Positions 23,222-32,474 of a stretch of 64,000 bases of DNA are shown here, piece by piece. The stretch is taken from positions 1 through 64,000 of the forward strand of contig JAENYX010000004.1 in assembly GCA_016841565.1 (NCBI GenBank), written 5' to 3'. The notes under the pieces are model-generated. The model had not been told where the DNA came from, made no database searches, and saw nothing but the letters and a program-made list of their open reading frames with translations. Source of the stretch: Clostridium thermobutyricum. GTDB lineage: Bacteria; Bacillota; Clostridia; Ch29. Made by a program: the position numbers and the translations under genes. Position 1 is the stretch's first letter, and each line of letters opens with the position of its first letter.

Positions 23222-24895
23222 GTGTCGGATATTCTTTTTTTAGTCCAGTTCTTCTTCGCAGTAGTGATTGGACTATATTTTTTAAATCTTTTGAAAAACC
23301 AGCAGGGGAGTAAAGGAGCCATACAGAAAGAATCAAAAAAAGAGATGGAGAAACTTGACAGAATGCGAAGAGTATCTCTGACGCAGCCCCTGTCCGAAAA
23401 AACCCGGCCTTCCGACTTCAGCGAAATTGAAGGCCAGGATGACGGAATCCGTGCACTGAGGGCGGCTCTGTGCAGCCCAAATCCGCAGCATGTGATAATA
23501 TATGGCCCCCCGGGTATAGGCAAAACTGCTGCAGCAAGACTGGTGCTGGAAGAAGCGAAAAAGAGCCCCCTTTCGCCCTTTAATCATGAGGCATGTTTTG
23601 TTGAGGTGGATGCCACAACGGTCAGGTTTGATGAGAGGGGAATTGCCGATCCGCTTATGGGTTCGGTGCATGATCCCATATACCAGGGAGCAGGAGCCAT
23701 GGGAGCGGCCGGTATTCCACAACCCAAACCCGGTGCAGTTACCAAGGCCCATGGAGGTATACTTTTCATTGATGAAATCGGGGAACTGCATCCCATACAA
23801 ATGAATAAACTGCTGAAGGTACTGGAGGACAGGAGGGTATTTCTTGAAAGCGCATATTATAATTCCGAGGATTCTAACATCCCTCTCCATATACATGAGA
23901 TATTCAAGGACGGACTGCCGGCCGACTTCCGCCTGGTTGCCGCCACTACCCGGCCGGCTGAAGAGGTTTCGGCGGCCCTCAGGTCCAGGTGCATAGAAAT
24001 ATATTTTAAGCCCCTTTTGAAGGAGCATATAAAAAGGATAGCCGCAAAAGCGGCATCAAAGAGCGGGCTTGAGATATCCGACAAGGCGGTGGAACTGATA
24101 GGCCTGTATTCTTCAAACGGAAGGGATGCCGTCAACATGATACAAATAGCCGGTGGCATATGCATTACCGAGGGCAGAAAAGAAATAAGCACAGTGGATA
24201 TCGAGTGGGTGATAAATTGCAGTCATTATTCTCCCAGGATGGAAAACAGGCCCAAGGAACTGCCGCAGGTTGGATACGTAAACGGGCTGGCATTGTATGG
24301 AGCAAACAGCGGGGCACTGCTGGAAATAGAAGCTTCGGCAATTCCGGTAGAGAAGGGAAGGGGGACAATCACTGTTACCGGTATAGTGGATGAGGAGGAA
24401 ACCGGTGACGGCACAAAACGGTTTAAAAGGCGGAGTACGGCAAAGGGTTCGGTTGATAATGTAATAACCGTCATAAGGAAATTTCTGGGCGCTGATCCAA
24501 GGGACTATGACATACACCTCAATTTCCCCGGCGGTGTTCCCATAGACGGGCCTTCGGCCGGAATTACAATAGCCACCGCCATTTATTCGGCTATAACAGA
24601 GAAACCTGTAGACAATATGATGGCTATGACCGGAGAAGTATCAATCCGTGGAGAGGTAAAGCCGGTGGGAGGGATACCGGTAAAGCTGGAAGCAGCCTGC
24701 CATGCAGGTATCAGGAGGGTTCTAATACCGGCGTCAAACTGGCAGGATTCCTTCAGGGATTTTGATATCGAAATAATAAAGGTATCCCGGATTGAAGAGG
24801 TACTCAGGAATTCAATAGTCGAAAGAGAACCGGCCGACAACCGGGCTGCCGCCGCCGGCTGCGACTTATTAAGCGCATCCCCGTTAAAACAATAA
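23222..24895 (+). CDS. lonB: Membrane-anchored ATP-dependent protease LonB
   Basis: The 557-residue protein has an N-terminal membrane helix (ILFLVQFFFAVVIGLYFLNL). An AAA+ domain follows with Walker A GPPGIGKT and Walker B GILFIDEIGEL, then a C-terminal Lon-type protease domain with Ser in DGPSAGITIAT and Lys in GGIPVKLEAACHAG. LonB is known from Bacillus, where it is linked to the forespore. GTG 23222 is nine bases after AAGGAGG; GTG 23213 abuts it. The order lonB-lon-engB is the usual Firmicute one. Confidence 0.93.
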   Translation: MSDILFLVQFFFAVVIGLYFLNLLKNQQGSKGAIQKESKKEMEKLDRMRRVSLTQPLSEKTRPSDFSEIEGQDDGIRALRAALCSPNPQHVIIYGPPGIGKTAAARLVLEEAKKSPLSPFNHEACFVEVDATTVRFDERGIADPLMGSVHDPIYQGAGAMGAAGIPQPKPGAVTKAHGGILFIDEIGELHPIQMNKLLKVLEDRRVFLESAYYNSEDSNIPLHIHEIFKDGLPADFRLVAATTRPAEEVSAALRSRCIEIYFKPLLKEHIKRIAAKAASKSGLEISDKAVELIGLYSSNGRDAVNMIQIAGGICITEGRKEISTVDIEWVINCSHYSPRMENRPKELPQVGYVNGLALYGANSGALLEIEASAIPVEKGRGTITVTGIVDEEETGDGTKRFKRRSTAKGSVDNVITVIRKFLGADPRDYDIHLNFPGGVPIDGPSAGITIATAIYSAITEKPVDNMMAMTGEVSIRGEVKPVGGIPVKLEAACHAGIRRVLIPASNWQDSFRDFDIEIIKVSRIEEVLRNSIVEREPADNRAAAAGCDLLSASPLKQ

Positions 24896-24921
24896 GAAAT
24901 GGTGCCGGCTGTTTGTCTTTG

Positions 24922-24950
24922 TTGCAAAAAAAATCTATTGCGGTTATTAT
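24922..24950 (+). promoter_or_regulatory. Probable sigma-A promoter of lon
   Basis: TTGCAA at 24922-24927, a 17-base spacer and TATTAT at 24945-24950 lie about 75 bases before the lon start. I see no clear CIRCE or CtsR operator beside it. Confidence 0.5.
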
Positions 24951-25024
24951 ATAGTATAGCTGCATTGTTACCAACAATGCAAAGGGGTACACTAATATTA
25001 CTTAATCTGCGGGAGTGATTGTTT

Positions 25025-27373
25025 ATGCAAAAAACAAACAAAAACCGGGTTTTGCCCCTTCTTCCTTTAAGGGGTATATCGGTTTTCCCATATATGATGC
25101 TCCATTTCGACGTGGGAAGGGACAAATCCATAAGCGCTCTTGACGAGGCCATGGTAAAGGACCAGCTTATATTCCTGGTAAGCCAGAAGGATGCCTCCAC
25201 CGACCAGCCGTCGGCCGAGGACTTTTACCAGGTGGGTACCGTATCAAAGATTAAGCAGCTTCTTAAACTGCCGGGGGATACCATCAGGGTGCTGGTAGAG
25301 GGCATTAACAGGGGCAAGATTGTTAATCTTGTAAAGGATGATCCATTCTTCGAGGTAGAGGTGGAGGAGCATGCGGATCTGGGGAGCACTTCAAAGGATA
25401 TTGAAACCGAAGCCCTGATGAGGGGGATATTTGATTGCTTTGAGGAATACGTTAAGCTGACCAACAGAACGGCGGTTGACGCCCTGGTGACCATCGGCAG
25501 TGTGGAGGATCCTGCCAGGTTTGCAGATGTGGTGGTATCCAACCTTTCCTTAAAGATAAGTCAAAAGCAGCAGATACTGGAAGCCCTTGACCCGCTGGAA
25601 AGGCTTAAAAGGCTCCATTCCATACTGATAAAGGAGCTGGATATATTAAGGGTGGAAAGAAAAATAAACTTAAGGGTGAAGCGGCAGATAGACAAGATGC
25701 AGAGGGAATACTATCTGAAGGAGCAGCTAAAGGCTATCCAGAAGGAGCTGGGAGAAGAGGAAGGCGTACTGTCTGAAGTAGAGAAATACAAGAAAAAGAT
25801 TAAAAAAATAGGGCTGCCTGAGGACGTTGAGGAAAAGACATTAAAGGAAGCCGAGAGGCTGTTAAAGCTGCCCCCCGGTTCGGCCGAAACAGGGGTTATA
25901 AGGGGTTATCTCGACTGGATACTGGAGCTTCCGTGGAATAAAGAAACCGAAGACAACCTGGATTTAAAGGTTGCAAGAAACGTGTTGGAAGAGGATCACT
26001 ACGGTCTCTCCAAGGTTAAGGAGAGGGTGCTTGAATATCTTGCAATAAGGCAGCTGGCCGTTGGGATGAAGGGCCCTATTCTTTGCCTTGTAGGGCCTCC
26101 CGGAGTGGGCAAGACCTCCATAGGCAGGTCCATAGCAAGGGCGCTTAACAGGAATTTTGTCCGGATGTCCCTGGGCGGAGTACGGGATGAGGCTGAAATC
26201 AGGGGTCACAGGCGTACCTATGTAGGAGCCATACCGGGCAGAATAATATATTCAATGAGACAGGCCGGTTCAAAGAATCCGGTATTTCTGCTGGACGAGG
26301 TTGACAAAATGAGCCATGATTTCAGAGGGGACCCTGCTTCGGCCATGCTGGAAGTTCTGGATGCCGAGCAGAACAGCTCCTTCCGAGACCATTTTTTGGA
26401 GGTATCCTTTGATTTATCCAAAGTTGTATTTGTAACCACGGCAAACTCAACCGATACCATTCCCCGGCCGTTGCTGGACAGGATGGAGGTAATATACATT
26501 TCCAGCTATACCGAGGAGGAGAAGCTGAATATTGCCCTGAAATACCTTCTGCCAAAGCAGCTCAAGGAGCACGGCCTTACGCAGGACAACCTGATGATAT
26601 CCGAGGCCACCGTCAGGGATATAATAAACTATTATACCCGGGAAACCGGCGTCAGGAACCTTGAGAGGAAAATAGCCGATGTATGCAGAAAGGTTGCCAA
26701 GCAGGTGGTGGAAGATAAAAAAACAAAGCTTAGGGTAACGGGGAGCAATCTTAACAAATACCTTGGCATTCCCGCTTACAGGTACGAAAAGATAAACCAG
26801 GGCCGCGAAGTGGGTATGGTAACAGGGCTTGCATGGACCCCGGTGGGAGGCGAAACCCTTTCCATAGAGGTGACCACCATGAAGGGTACAGGAAAGTTGG
26901 TTCTTACCGGGCAGATGGGAGATGTAATGAAGGAATCCGCACGGGCCGGTATCAGTTATATAAGGTCCCGGATCGGGCAGCTGAATATAGATCCGGATTT
27001 TTATAAGGATTTGGATATTCACATACACATACCCGAAGGCGCCATACCCAAGGACGGGCCTTCGGCCGGCATATCAATGGCTACCGCTGTTATATCGGCT
27101 CTGTCCAACGCACCGGTCAGGAAGGATATTGCCATGACGGGGGAAATAACCTTAAGGGGAAGGGTAATCCCGGTGGGCGGCATAAAGGAAAAGTGCCTGG
27201 CAGCAAACAGGGCCGGCATTTCAAAGGTTCTTATACCGGCAGAGAATAAGAAGGATCTTGAAGAAATACCCGCCAACGTAAGGAGAAAGATGGACTTTGT
27301 CCTGGTGGAGCATATGGACAAAGTGCTGGAGCATGCGCTGGCGCAGGACAAGGACAGGAACAATGGAGATTAA
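25025..27373 (+). CDS. lon: ATP-dependent protease Lon
   Basis: Lon degrades misfolded and short-lived regulatory proteins. The 782-residue protein has the N-terminal substrate domain ([23 protein letters not shown]) and a coiled helical region ([19 protein letters not shown]). The AAA+ domain shows Walker [10 protein letters not shown], Walker [12 protein letters not shown] and the [14 protein letters not shown] loop. The protease domain has the catalytic Ser in [11 protein letters not shown] and Lys in [17 protein letters not shown] 25025 follows GGGAG. The 3' end overlaps engB. Confidence 0.97.
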   Translation: MQKTNKNRVLPLLPLRGISVFPYMMLHFDVGRDKSISALDEAMVKDQLIFLVSQKDASTDQPSAEDFYQVGTVSKIKQLLKLPGDTIRVLVEGINRGKIVNLVKDDPFFEVEVEEHADLGSTSKDIETEALMRGIFDCFEEYVKLTNRTAVDALVTIGSVEDPARFADVVVSNLSLKISQKQQILEALDPLERLKRLHSILIKELDILRVERKINLRVKRQIDKMQREYYLKEQLKAIQKELGEEEGVLSEVEKYKKKIKKIGLPEDVEEKTLKEAERLLKLPPGSAETGVIRGYLDWILELPWNKETEDNLDLKVARNVLEEDHYGLSKVKERVLEYLAIRQLAVGMKGPILCLVGPPGVGKTSIGRSIARALNRNFVRMSLGGVRDEAEIRGHRRTYVGAIPGRIIYSMRQAGSKNPVFLLDEVDKMSHDFRGDPASAMLEVLDAEQNSSFRDHFLEVSFDLSKVVFVTTANSTDTIPRPLLDRMEVIYISSYTEEEKLNIALKYLLPKQLKEHGLTQDNLMISEATVRDIINYYTRETGVRNLERKIADVCRKVAKQVVEDKKTKLRVTGSNLNKYLGIPAYRYEKINQGREVGMVTGLAWTPVGGETLSIEVTTMKGTGKLVLTGQMGDVMKESARAGISYIRSRIGQLNIDPDFYKDLDIHIHIPEGAIPKDGPSAGISMATAVISALSNAPVRKDIAMTGEITLRGRVIPVGGIKEKCLAANRAGISKVLIPAENKKDLEEIPANVRRKMDFVLVEHMDKVLEHALAQDKDRNNGD

Positions 27374-27968
27374 GATCAGGCAGGTCGAAATGGTAATGAG
27401 CGCAGTAGCCCGGAAGCAGTACCCGGGGGAGGGACTGCCGGAGGTGGCTTTCGGAGGACGCTCCAATGTGGGTAAGTCGTCCCTTATAAACAGTCTGCTG
27501 AACAGAAAAAAAATAGCACGTATAAGCTCTAACCCGGGCAAGACCAGGACCATTAATTTTTACCGGATTAATGGGGTCTTCTTTATGGTGGATCTTCCGG
27601 GCTATGGATTTGCCAAGACCTCTAAGAGTGAAAAGCTTAAATGGGGTAAAATGATGGACCAGTACCTGAATACCCGTACTACCCTTATGGGTGTAATACA
27701 ACTGGTGGACATCAGACATAAACCCAGCCAGCTTGACGTTATGTTCTATGACTGGATAAAGCAGGCGGGTTTTCATGGCATTGTATTGGCCACCAAGGCC
27801 GATAAGGTAGCCAGGGGCAAAAGGAAGGAACACTTTAACGATATTATAGGTACCCTGAAAATGGATAATGAGGATATACTAATTCCCTATTCCTCAGTCA
27901 CAAACGAAGGAAGGGACCAGGTGTGGGAGGTAATGGCGCAGCTTTGTGATCTGCAGGAGGACGGTTAG
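27363..27968 (+). CDS. engB: Ribosome biogenesis GTPase EngB (YsxC)
   Basis: EngB is an essential GTPase of large-subunit assembly in Bacillus. The 201-residue protein shows G1 [12 protein letters not shown], switch [12 protein letters not shown]3 DLPGYGFAK and G4 TKADKV. ATG 27363 overlaps the last codons of lon by eleven bases, giving translational coupling. The much longer frame upstream lies inside lon and is not used. Confidence 0.95.
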   Translation: MEIKIRQVEMVMSAVARKQYPGEGLPEVAFGGRSNVGKSSLINSLLNRKKIARISSNPGKTRTINFYRINGVFFMVDLPGYGFAKTSKSEKLKWGKMMDQYLNTRTTLMGVIQLVDIRHKPSQLDVMFYDWIKQAGFHGIVLATKADKVARGKRKEHFNDIIGTLKMDNEDILIPYSSVTNEGRDQVWEVMAQLCDLQEDG

Positions 27969-27984
27969 CCGGATTTCTAGGGTT

Positions 27985-28872
27985 TTACCAAGGAGCGGTG
28001 TCTTCGCTCTTTTTTTGTTTGCCCATGGGCTTAAGCTCGGCTACAAGCATACCGGTTAGAATAAGGGCACATCCAACAAACTGTTTAAAGGTAAGTAGTT
28101 CACCCAGCAGAATAAAGGCAAATACCAGGCCAAAAACCGGTTCACCCAAAAATATAAGCGCCGTATGGGTAGGGCTGGTGAACTTCTGTGCTACGTTTTG
28201 CACTATGAAGGCATAGGTAGTTGCAAGAAGTGAGGTGACAAGCAGTGCCATCCAGACGTTTGCTCTCGTGGGGATAATTGGCTGTTCAAGGACAAAGGTA
28301 AACAGAGTGCTGGCAATTGCCACGGTGAAGATCTCTACGGTGGCCAACAGCAGTGCGTCGGATCGTCCGATAAACCTGTCTATCATGATTATCTGAAGCG
28401 CAAAGAAAAAGGTACACAAAAGGGAATAGAAATCGCCTATGTTAAGTATAAAGCTATCCCCCAGAGTAAGAAGGCCAAGGCCTGTTATGGCAAATAATAC
28501 ACCTAATACCGCAGTCAGTGACGGTATTTTTTTCAGTAGCAAAGTGGATATAATGGGGACAATAACCGCACTGAAACCTACAATAAATGCCGCATTGGAA
28601 GCGGTGGTATACACAAGCCCCACCGTTTGGAAGGCATACCCGGCAAAAAGCATTAGCCCCAGTATTATCCCGTTTCTTATGGTTATCAGGTTAAGCTTGT
28701 GGAGCTTTTTGTAAGAGAACAGTGCCAGAAAGGCAGCTGCTACTCCAAACCTAAAGGCCAGAAAGTTATAGGTCTGAATATGTTGTATTGCATCCTTTGT
28801 TAATACAAAGGTAGAGCCCCATATAATAGCCACCGACAATAAAGCAAAGTCAGCCTTGAGTTGTTTGCGCAT
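27985..28872 (-). CDS. EamA-family (DMT superfamily) transporter
   Basis: The 295-residue protein has ten hydrophobic segments arranged as two EamA repeats. The first starts ADFALLSVAIIWGSTFVLTK with the typical W-G-S/T motif; the second ends in HTALIFLGEPVFGLVFAFIL followed by LTGMLVAEL. Such proteins export amino acids or other metabolites; the substrate cannot be told. ATG 28872 is chosen because GGAG lies nine bases upstream; the longer frame to 28944 has no site. It converges on engB. Confidence 0.88.
   Translation of the reverse strand: MRKQLKADFALLSVAIIWGSTFVLTKDAIQHIQTYNFLAFRFGVAAAFLALFSYKKLHKLNLITIRNGIILGLMLFAGYAFQTVGLVYTTASNAAFIVGFSAVIVPIISTLLLKKIPSLTAVLGVLFAITGLGLLTLGDSFILNIGDFYSLLCTFFFALQIIMIDRFIGRSDALLLATVEIFTVAIASTLFTFVLEQPIIPTRANVWMALLVTSLLATTYAFIVQNVAQKFTSPTHTALIFLGEPVFGLVFAFILLGELLTFKQFVGCALILTGMLVAELKPMGKQKKSEDTAPW
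27993..28017 (+). terminator. Short terminator after engB, inside the 3' end of the convergent transporter gene
   Basis: GAGCG-GTGTCTT-CGCTC followed by eight T. The stem is only five base pairs but the T-run is strong. It overlaps the last codons of the transporter gene. Confidence 0.5.
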
Positions 28873-29051
28873 ATGTTCATCTCCGTCTTCTTCTGAAACG
28901 CCAGAAAAGGTAATTTTGTTCCCGCCTAGCACACTACTGTTCAATATTATAACATCCCGAATACTATTTCAACAACTATTCACTTTACAATGGTCGGATA
29001 AATACAATGGTATTAAATAGTATGGAGGCAAATAATTAAGGGGGGAGATAT

Positions 29052-29987
29052 ATGGTTCTTGGGCTGGCATTATCCGGGGGCGGTATTCGGGGTGCGTCTC
29101 ACATAGGCACCCTTAAAGCTCTTGAGGAAGAGGGACTGCGGCCCGACATGGTGGCCGGCGCCAGTGCAGGAAGCATCATTGCTTCACTGTATGCAACCGG
29201 CATGACTGTAAACAAAATGGAGGAGGCGTTCATCAAGTATGCTCCATACATACTTGATTTTGATTTGGCAGGATCCTTTGGAGCTATACTGCGACTTTGC
29301 TCGCTGTTTAACGGGCAGCCGGTACTGGACGGGATAATAAAGGGTGCCAGTGCGGAAAAAATCATGAAAAAACTGACGAATGGGAAAAAAATGTCCCAGA
29401 CCAATATTCCGCTGGCCATTACGGCCACCGATATAAATGACGGGACAGCAGTGGTTTTTGCTTCAAGGAGGCTGGGAAGGATCACCACCAGAAACACGGT
29501 GTGCTGCAGTAATGTTTTGATTAGCCAGGCGGTGAGGGCCAGCATTGCCATACCGGTGGTTTTCAAGCCCAAGACGCTGGAGGTGGAAGGCAGGCAAAGA
29601 AGGCTTGTGGATGGAGGGGTTGTCAACAACCTGCCTGTGGATGTTTTAAGGATGATGGGTGCACGGAAGATTCTGGGTATAAACTTAGGATACAGCGGCC
29701 AGAGGATGGAGCAGGTGGACAATATAGTGGAGATCGGAAGCCAGACAATAGATATAATGATGTATCATCTGACAAAGCTCAGGAACAGCCGGGAGAACGT
29801 TGTGGAGCTGATGCACAGCAAACGCTCGGCACTGTATCCGTCTATGAGCCATGAAACGTTGGTGTTAAACCCCCATATTTATGACGTATCGTTGTTTGAT
29901 ATGGGGAAGATTCCCGAATGCATTGAAAGAGGATACACTGCAACCAAAGCAAGGATACCCGAGATAAGAAGGATACTGAAAATATGA
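29052..29987 (+). CDS. Patatin-like phospholipase family protein
   Basis: The 311-residue protein has the patatin fold signatures: the oxyanion loop GGGIRGASHIG at the N-terminus, the nucleophile elbow GASAGS near residue 37, and the catalytic Asp in DGGVVNNLPVDVLR near residue 193. Bacterial members hydrolyse phospholipids or other acyl esters. No signal peptide is present, so it is likely cytosolic or membrane-associated like RssA/YlbK. AGGGGGGAGATAT precedes the ATG. Confidence 0.9.
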   Translation: MVLGLALSGGGIRGASHIGTLKALEEEGLRPDMVAGASAGSIIASLYATGMTVNKMEEAFIKYAPYILDFDLAGSFGAILRLCSLFNGQPVLDGIIKGASAEKIMKKLTNGKKMSQTNIPLAITATDINDGTAVVFASRRLGRITTRNTVCCSNVLISQAVRASIAIPVVFKPKTLEVEGRQRRLVDGGVVNNLPVDVLRMMGARKILGINLGYSGQRMEQVDNIVEIGSQTIDIMMYHLTKLRNSRENVVELMHSKRSALYPSMSHETLVLNPHIYDVSLFDMGKIPECIERGYTATKARIPEIRRILKI

Positions 29988-30057
29988 TACAGACCCGGAA
30001 ATGGTTGTCCTTTATGGTTAATAATTATATAATGTAACGGGAGATTTTCCTACAAAA

Positions 30058-30092
30058 AAGGGGTACATTTTGAAGATATGTACCCTTTCTTT
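30058..30092 (+). terminator. Hairpin between the patatin and ABC exporter genes
   Basis: AAGGGGTACAT-TTTGAAG-ATATGTACCCTTT forms a stem of about ten pairs followed by CTTT. It ends the patatin transcript or attenuates the ABC gene. Confidence 0.6.
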
Positions 30093-30109
30093 AAATCGGA
30101 GGGAATAAA

Positions 30110-31846
30110 GTGATAAGAAGATTTATCAGGTATTACAGGCCCCATTGGCCTTTGATGGTCATAGACCTTTTTTCGGTTTTGGTATTTTCGACCCTGGCGT
30201 TGGCTTTGCCAATTCTCATTAGAATGCTCATTGATGATATAATCCCCGCAAAGGATTTGCAGGGACTATTAAACCTGACCGTTATCCTGACTGTAATGTT
30301 TGTGCTCAAATCCCTGTTCCGGTTCGGACAGGCCTACTGCGGCCATGTTTTATCCCACAGGATAGAGCGGGATATGAGAAGGGATTTTTTCTATCATATG
30401 CAGAAGCTGTCCTTTGGTTTCTTTGACGACAGGAAGACCGGAGACATAATGTCTAGGGTAACCAACGATATTTCCAAGGTAAATGAAATGACAAACCACG
30501 CGCCCGAGGATATCTTTTCTTCTTTTCTGATGATAGCAGGGTCCTTTTTGTTCCTAATAACCATAAATCTTAAGCTTACGCTTATCACATTTTTGCCGGT
30601 ACCCATACTGTTCCTGTTCTCGGTCAAATTCGGCGCCAAGATGTTTAATGGCTACAGAAGGGTGAACAGGGCAATGGCCGAAGTAAATCACCGTCTGGAG
30701 AATACCATAGCCGGAATACGGGTGGTTCAATCCTTCACAATGGAGGAATATGAAAAGGACAGGTTTGACCGGGACAATGAATACTATTTTGCATCCAGTG
30801 CAAGGGTAATGAAATACCTTGGAATATTTTTGTCGGTCACCGTATTCATGGAAGACATTACGATGCTGCTGGTTATAGCATCGGGGGGATACTTTGTTTA
30901 CACGGGTGTCTTGACGGTTGGAGAGCTGGTAGCCTTTCTGTTATATGTGAAGATTTTTGTTGAGCCCATAATAAGGCTTGCACGGCTTAACGAGCATATC
31001 CAGAGAGCCCTGTCGGGACTGGAGAGGTATTATGAATTCATTGATACCCGGCCTGACATAAAGGACAAGGCCGGGGCGGTTTCTCTTGAACGGGTTAAGG
31101 GAGAAATTGAATTCAAGGGGGTAAACTTCAGCTATAACCGGGATACAACCGTGCTGAAAGATTTCAGCCTAGGGGTGGAAGCGGGAGATATAATAGCCCT
31201 GGTAGGCCCTTCCGGGGTGGGAAAATCAACCCTGTGCAGCCTTATACCCAGGTTTTACGATATTGAGGAGGGTGCTATCCTGGTTGACGGAATAGACATA
31301 AGAAATATAAAGCTGAAGCATCTGAGAGAGAATATAGGTATAGTCCAGCAGGATGTTTTTCTGTTCACCGGAAGCGTCCGGGAAAACATTGCCTACGGCA
31401 GGCCCGACGCAGCCCATGAGGAGATTGTTCAGGCCGCAAAGAACGCCAACGCCCATGAGTTCATCATGCAGCTCCCAAACGGGTACGATACCGGAGTGGG
31501 TGAAAAGGGCGTCAAGCTGTCGGGTGGCCAGAAGCAGAGGATATCCATAGCGAGGGTATTCCTGAAGAATCCTCCCATACTTATATTGGACGAGGCCACT
31601 TCTTCCCTGGACAACACAAGCGAGAGGATAATCCAGGAATCCCTGGAAAGGCTGGCAAAAAACAGGACAACCTTCGTTATAGCCCACAGATTGAGTACCA
31701 TTCAGCATGCCCGGGAAATAATAGTCATGTCTGAGGGCGGTATAGAAGAAAAGGGGAACCACAAAGAGCTGCTGCAAAAAGGTGGGCTTTACTCCAGGCT
31801 GTACAATGCTCAGTTCGACGGACGCTTGCCCGAGGCGGTTAAGTAG
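30110..31846 (+). CDS. ABC exporter, fused membrane and ATPase domains (MsbA/BmrA-like)
   Basis: The 578-residue protein has six membrane segments in the first 320 residues (ABC type I exporter fold, FFDDRKTGDIMSRVTNDISK coupling region). The nucleotide-binding domain shows Walker A GPSGVGKST, Q-loop GIVQQDVFLF, signature LSGGQKQRISIAR, Walker B ILILDEATSSLD and H-loop AHRLST. It would act as a homodimer exporting lipids or hydrophobic compounds; the substrate is unknown. The start is GTG 30110 behind CGGAGGG. Confidence 0.92.
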   Translation: MIRRFIRYYRPHWPLMVIDLFSVLVFSTLALALPILIRMLIDDIIPAKDLQGLLNLTVILTVMFVLKSLFRFGQAYCGHVLSHRIERDMRRDFFYHMQKLSFGFFDDRKTGDIMSRVTNDISKVNEMTNHAPEDIFSSFLMIAGSFLFLITINLKLTLITFLPVPILFLFSVKFGAKMFNGYRRVNRAMAEVNHRLENTIAGIRVVQSFTMEEYEKDRFDRDNEYYFASSARVMKYLGIFLSVTVFMEDITMLLVIASGGYFVYTGVLTVGELVAFLLYVKIFVEPIIRLARLNEHIQRALSGLERYYEFIDTRPDIKDKAGAVSLERVKGEIEFKGVNFSYNRDTTVLKDFSLGVEAGDIIALVGPSGVGKSTLCSLIPRFYDIEEGAILVDGIDIRNIKLKHLRENIGIVQQDVFLFTGSVRENIAYGRPDAAHEEIVQAAKNANAHEFIMQLPNGYDTGVGEKGVKLSGGQKQRISIARVFLKNPPILILDEATSSLDNTSERIIQESLERLAKNRTTFVIAHRLSTIQHAREIIVMSEGGIEEKGNHKELLQKGGLYSRLYNAQFDGRLPEAVK

Positions 31847-31873
31847 CCGATAACAATGCACGGTTATTGGCAT

Positions 31874-31902
31874 TTGACAAAAACTCCCTGAGAAAGTACA
31901 AT
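31874..31902 (+). promoter_or_regulatory. Consensus sigma-A promoter upstream of the CGGC gene
   Basis: A perfect TTGACA at 31874-31879 and TACAAT at 31897-31902 are separated by exactly 17 bases, about 70 bases before the start codon. Confidence 0.8.
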
Positions 31903-31970
31903 TATAACAGAGAGAAAACAAAAGCAGGGCTGGCACTTTATTGTTTCCTATTTCAAAAGGGGGTCATGGT

Positions 31971-32417
31971 TTGGCAGATAAAGTGAAGGTGGGCATTATA
32001 ATATGCAACCGGTATCATAAATGTGCAGGAGGAAAGTGCCTGAGGGCATTAAGAGAAAGAGAAGGAGCCTTCAGCCTGTACAAGGACAGGGAAGTTGAGC
32101 TTGTAGGGTATACCACATGCGATGGCTGTCCCGGTGGCAACGTGGAGTATGCTCCGGCAGAAATGAAGAAAAACGGGGCGCAGGTAGTACACCTTGCAAC
32201 AGGGCTTGTGGTGGGATATCCGCCCTGTCCCAGGATCAACTATTTCACCAGGTACATAAAAGAAAAATTCGGGCTGGATACGGTGGTGGGAACCCATCCC
32301 ATACCACAGAACTATTACGATACCCACAGTAAACTGGCCACCTGGAACTCTGAAGCGTGGCAGGAAATAATCAAATATGTCATCTGTGATGAAGAAATGC
32401 GCAAGGCCTATGATTAA
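31971..32417 (+). CDS. CGGC domain protein
   Basis: The 148-residue protein has the CGGC-domain layout: an N-terminal VGIIICNRYHKCAGGKCLRAL, then GYTTCDGCPGGNVEYAP with the Cys-x2-Cys core, and VVGYPPCPRINYF. The conserved cysteines suggest metal binding; the function of the family is not established. TTG 31971 follows AGGGGGT at eight bases, while the longer TTG frame from 31941 has no ribosome site. It has its own strong promoter and terminator. Confidence 0.82.
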   Translation: MADKVKVGIIICNRYHKCAGGKCLRALREREGAFSLYKDREVELVGYTTCDGCPGGNVEYAPAEMKKNGAQVVHLATGLVVGYPPCPRINYFTRYIKEKFGLDTVVGTHPIPQNYYDTHSKLATWNSEAWQEIIKYVICDEEMRKAYD

Positions 32418-32423
32418 AGAGAA

Positions 32424-32452
32424 CTCCGGATTTTGTCCGGAGCTTTCTTTAT
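32424..32452 (+). terminator. Intrinsic terminator after the CGGC gene
   Basis: ACTCCGGA-TTTTG-TCCGGAGCT forms a 7-8 bp stem followed by TTCTTT. The sigma-54 regulator gene converges on it. Confidence 0.75.
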
Positions 32453-32474
32453 GTAAACTATAAAAATCGGATTG

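Noticed and set aside
19569..27968. Novelty in the tig-clpP-clpX-lonB-lon-engB block
   Set aside because: All genes are full length with intact catalytic motifs and in the order common in Firmicutes; nothing unusual beyond the extragenic repeats.
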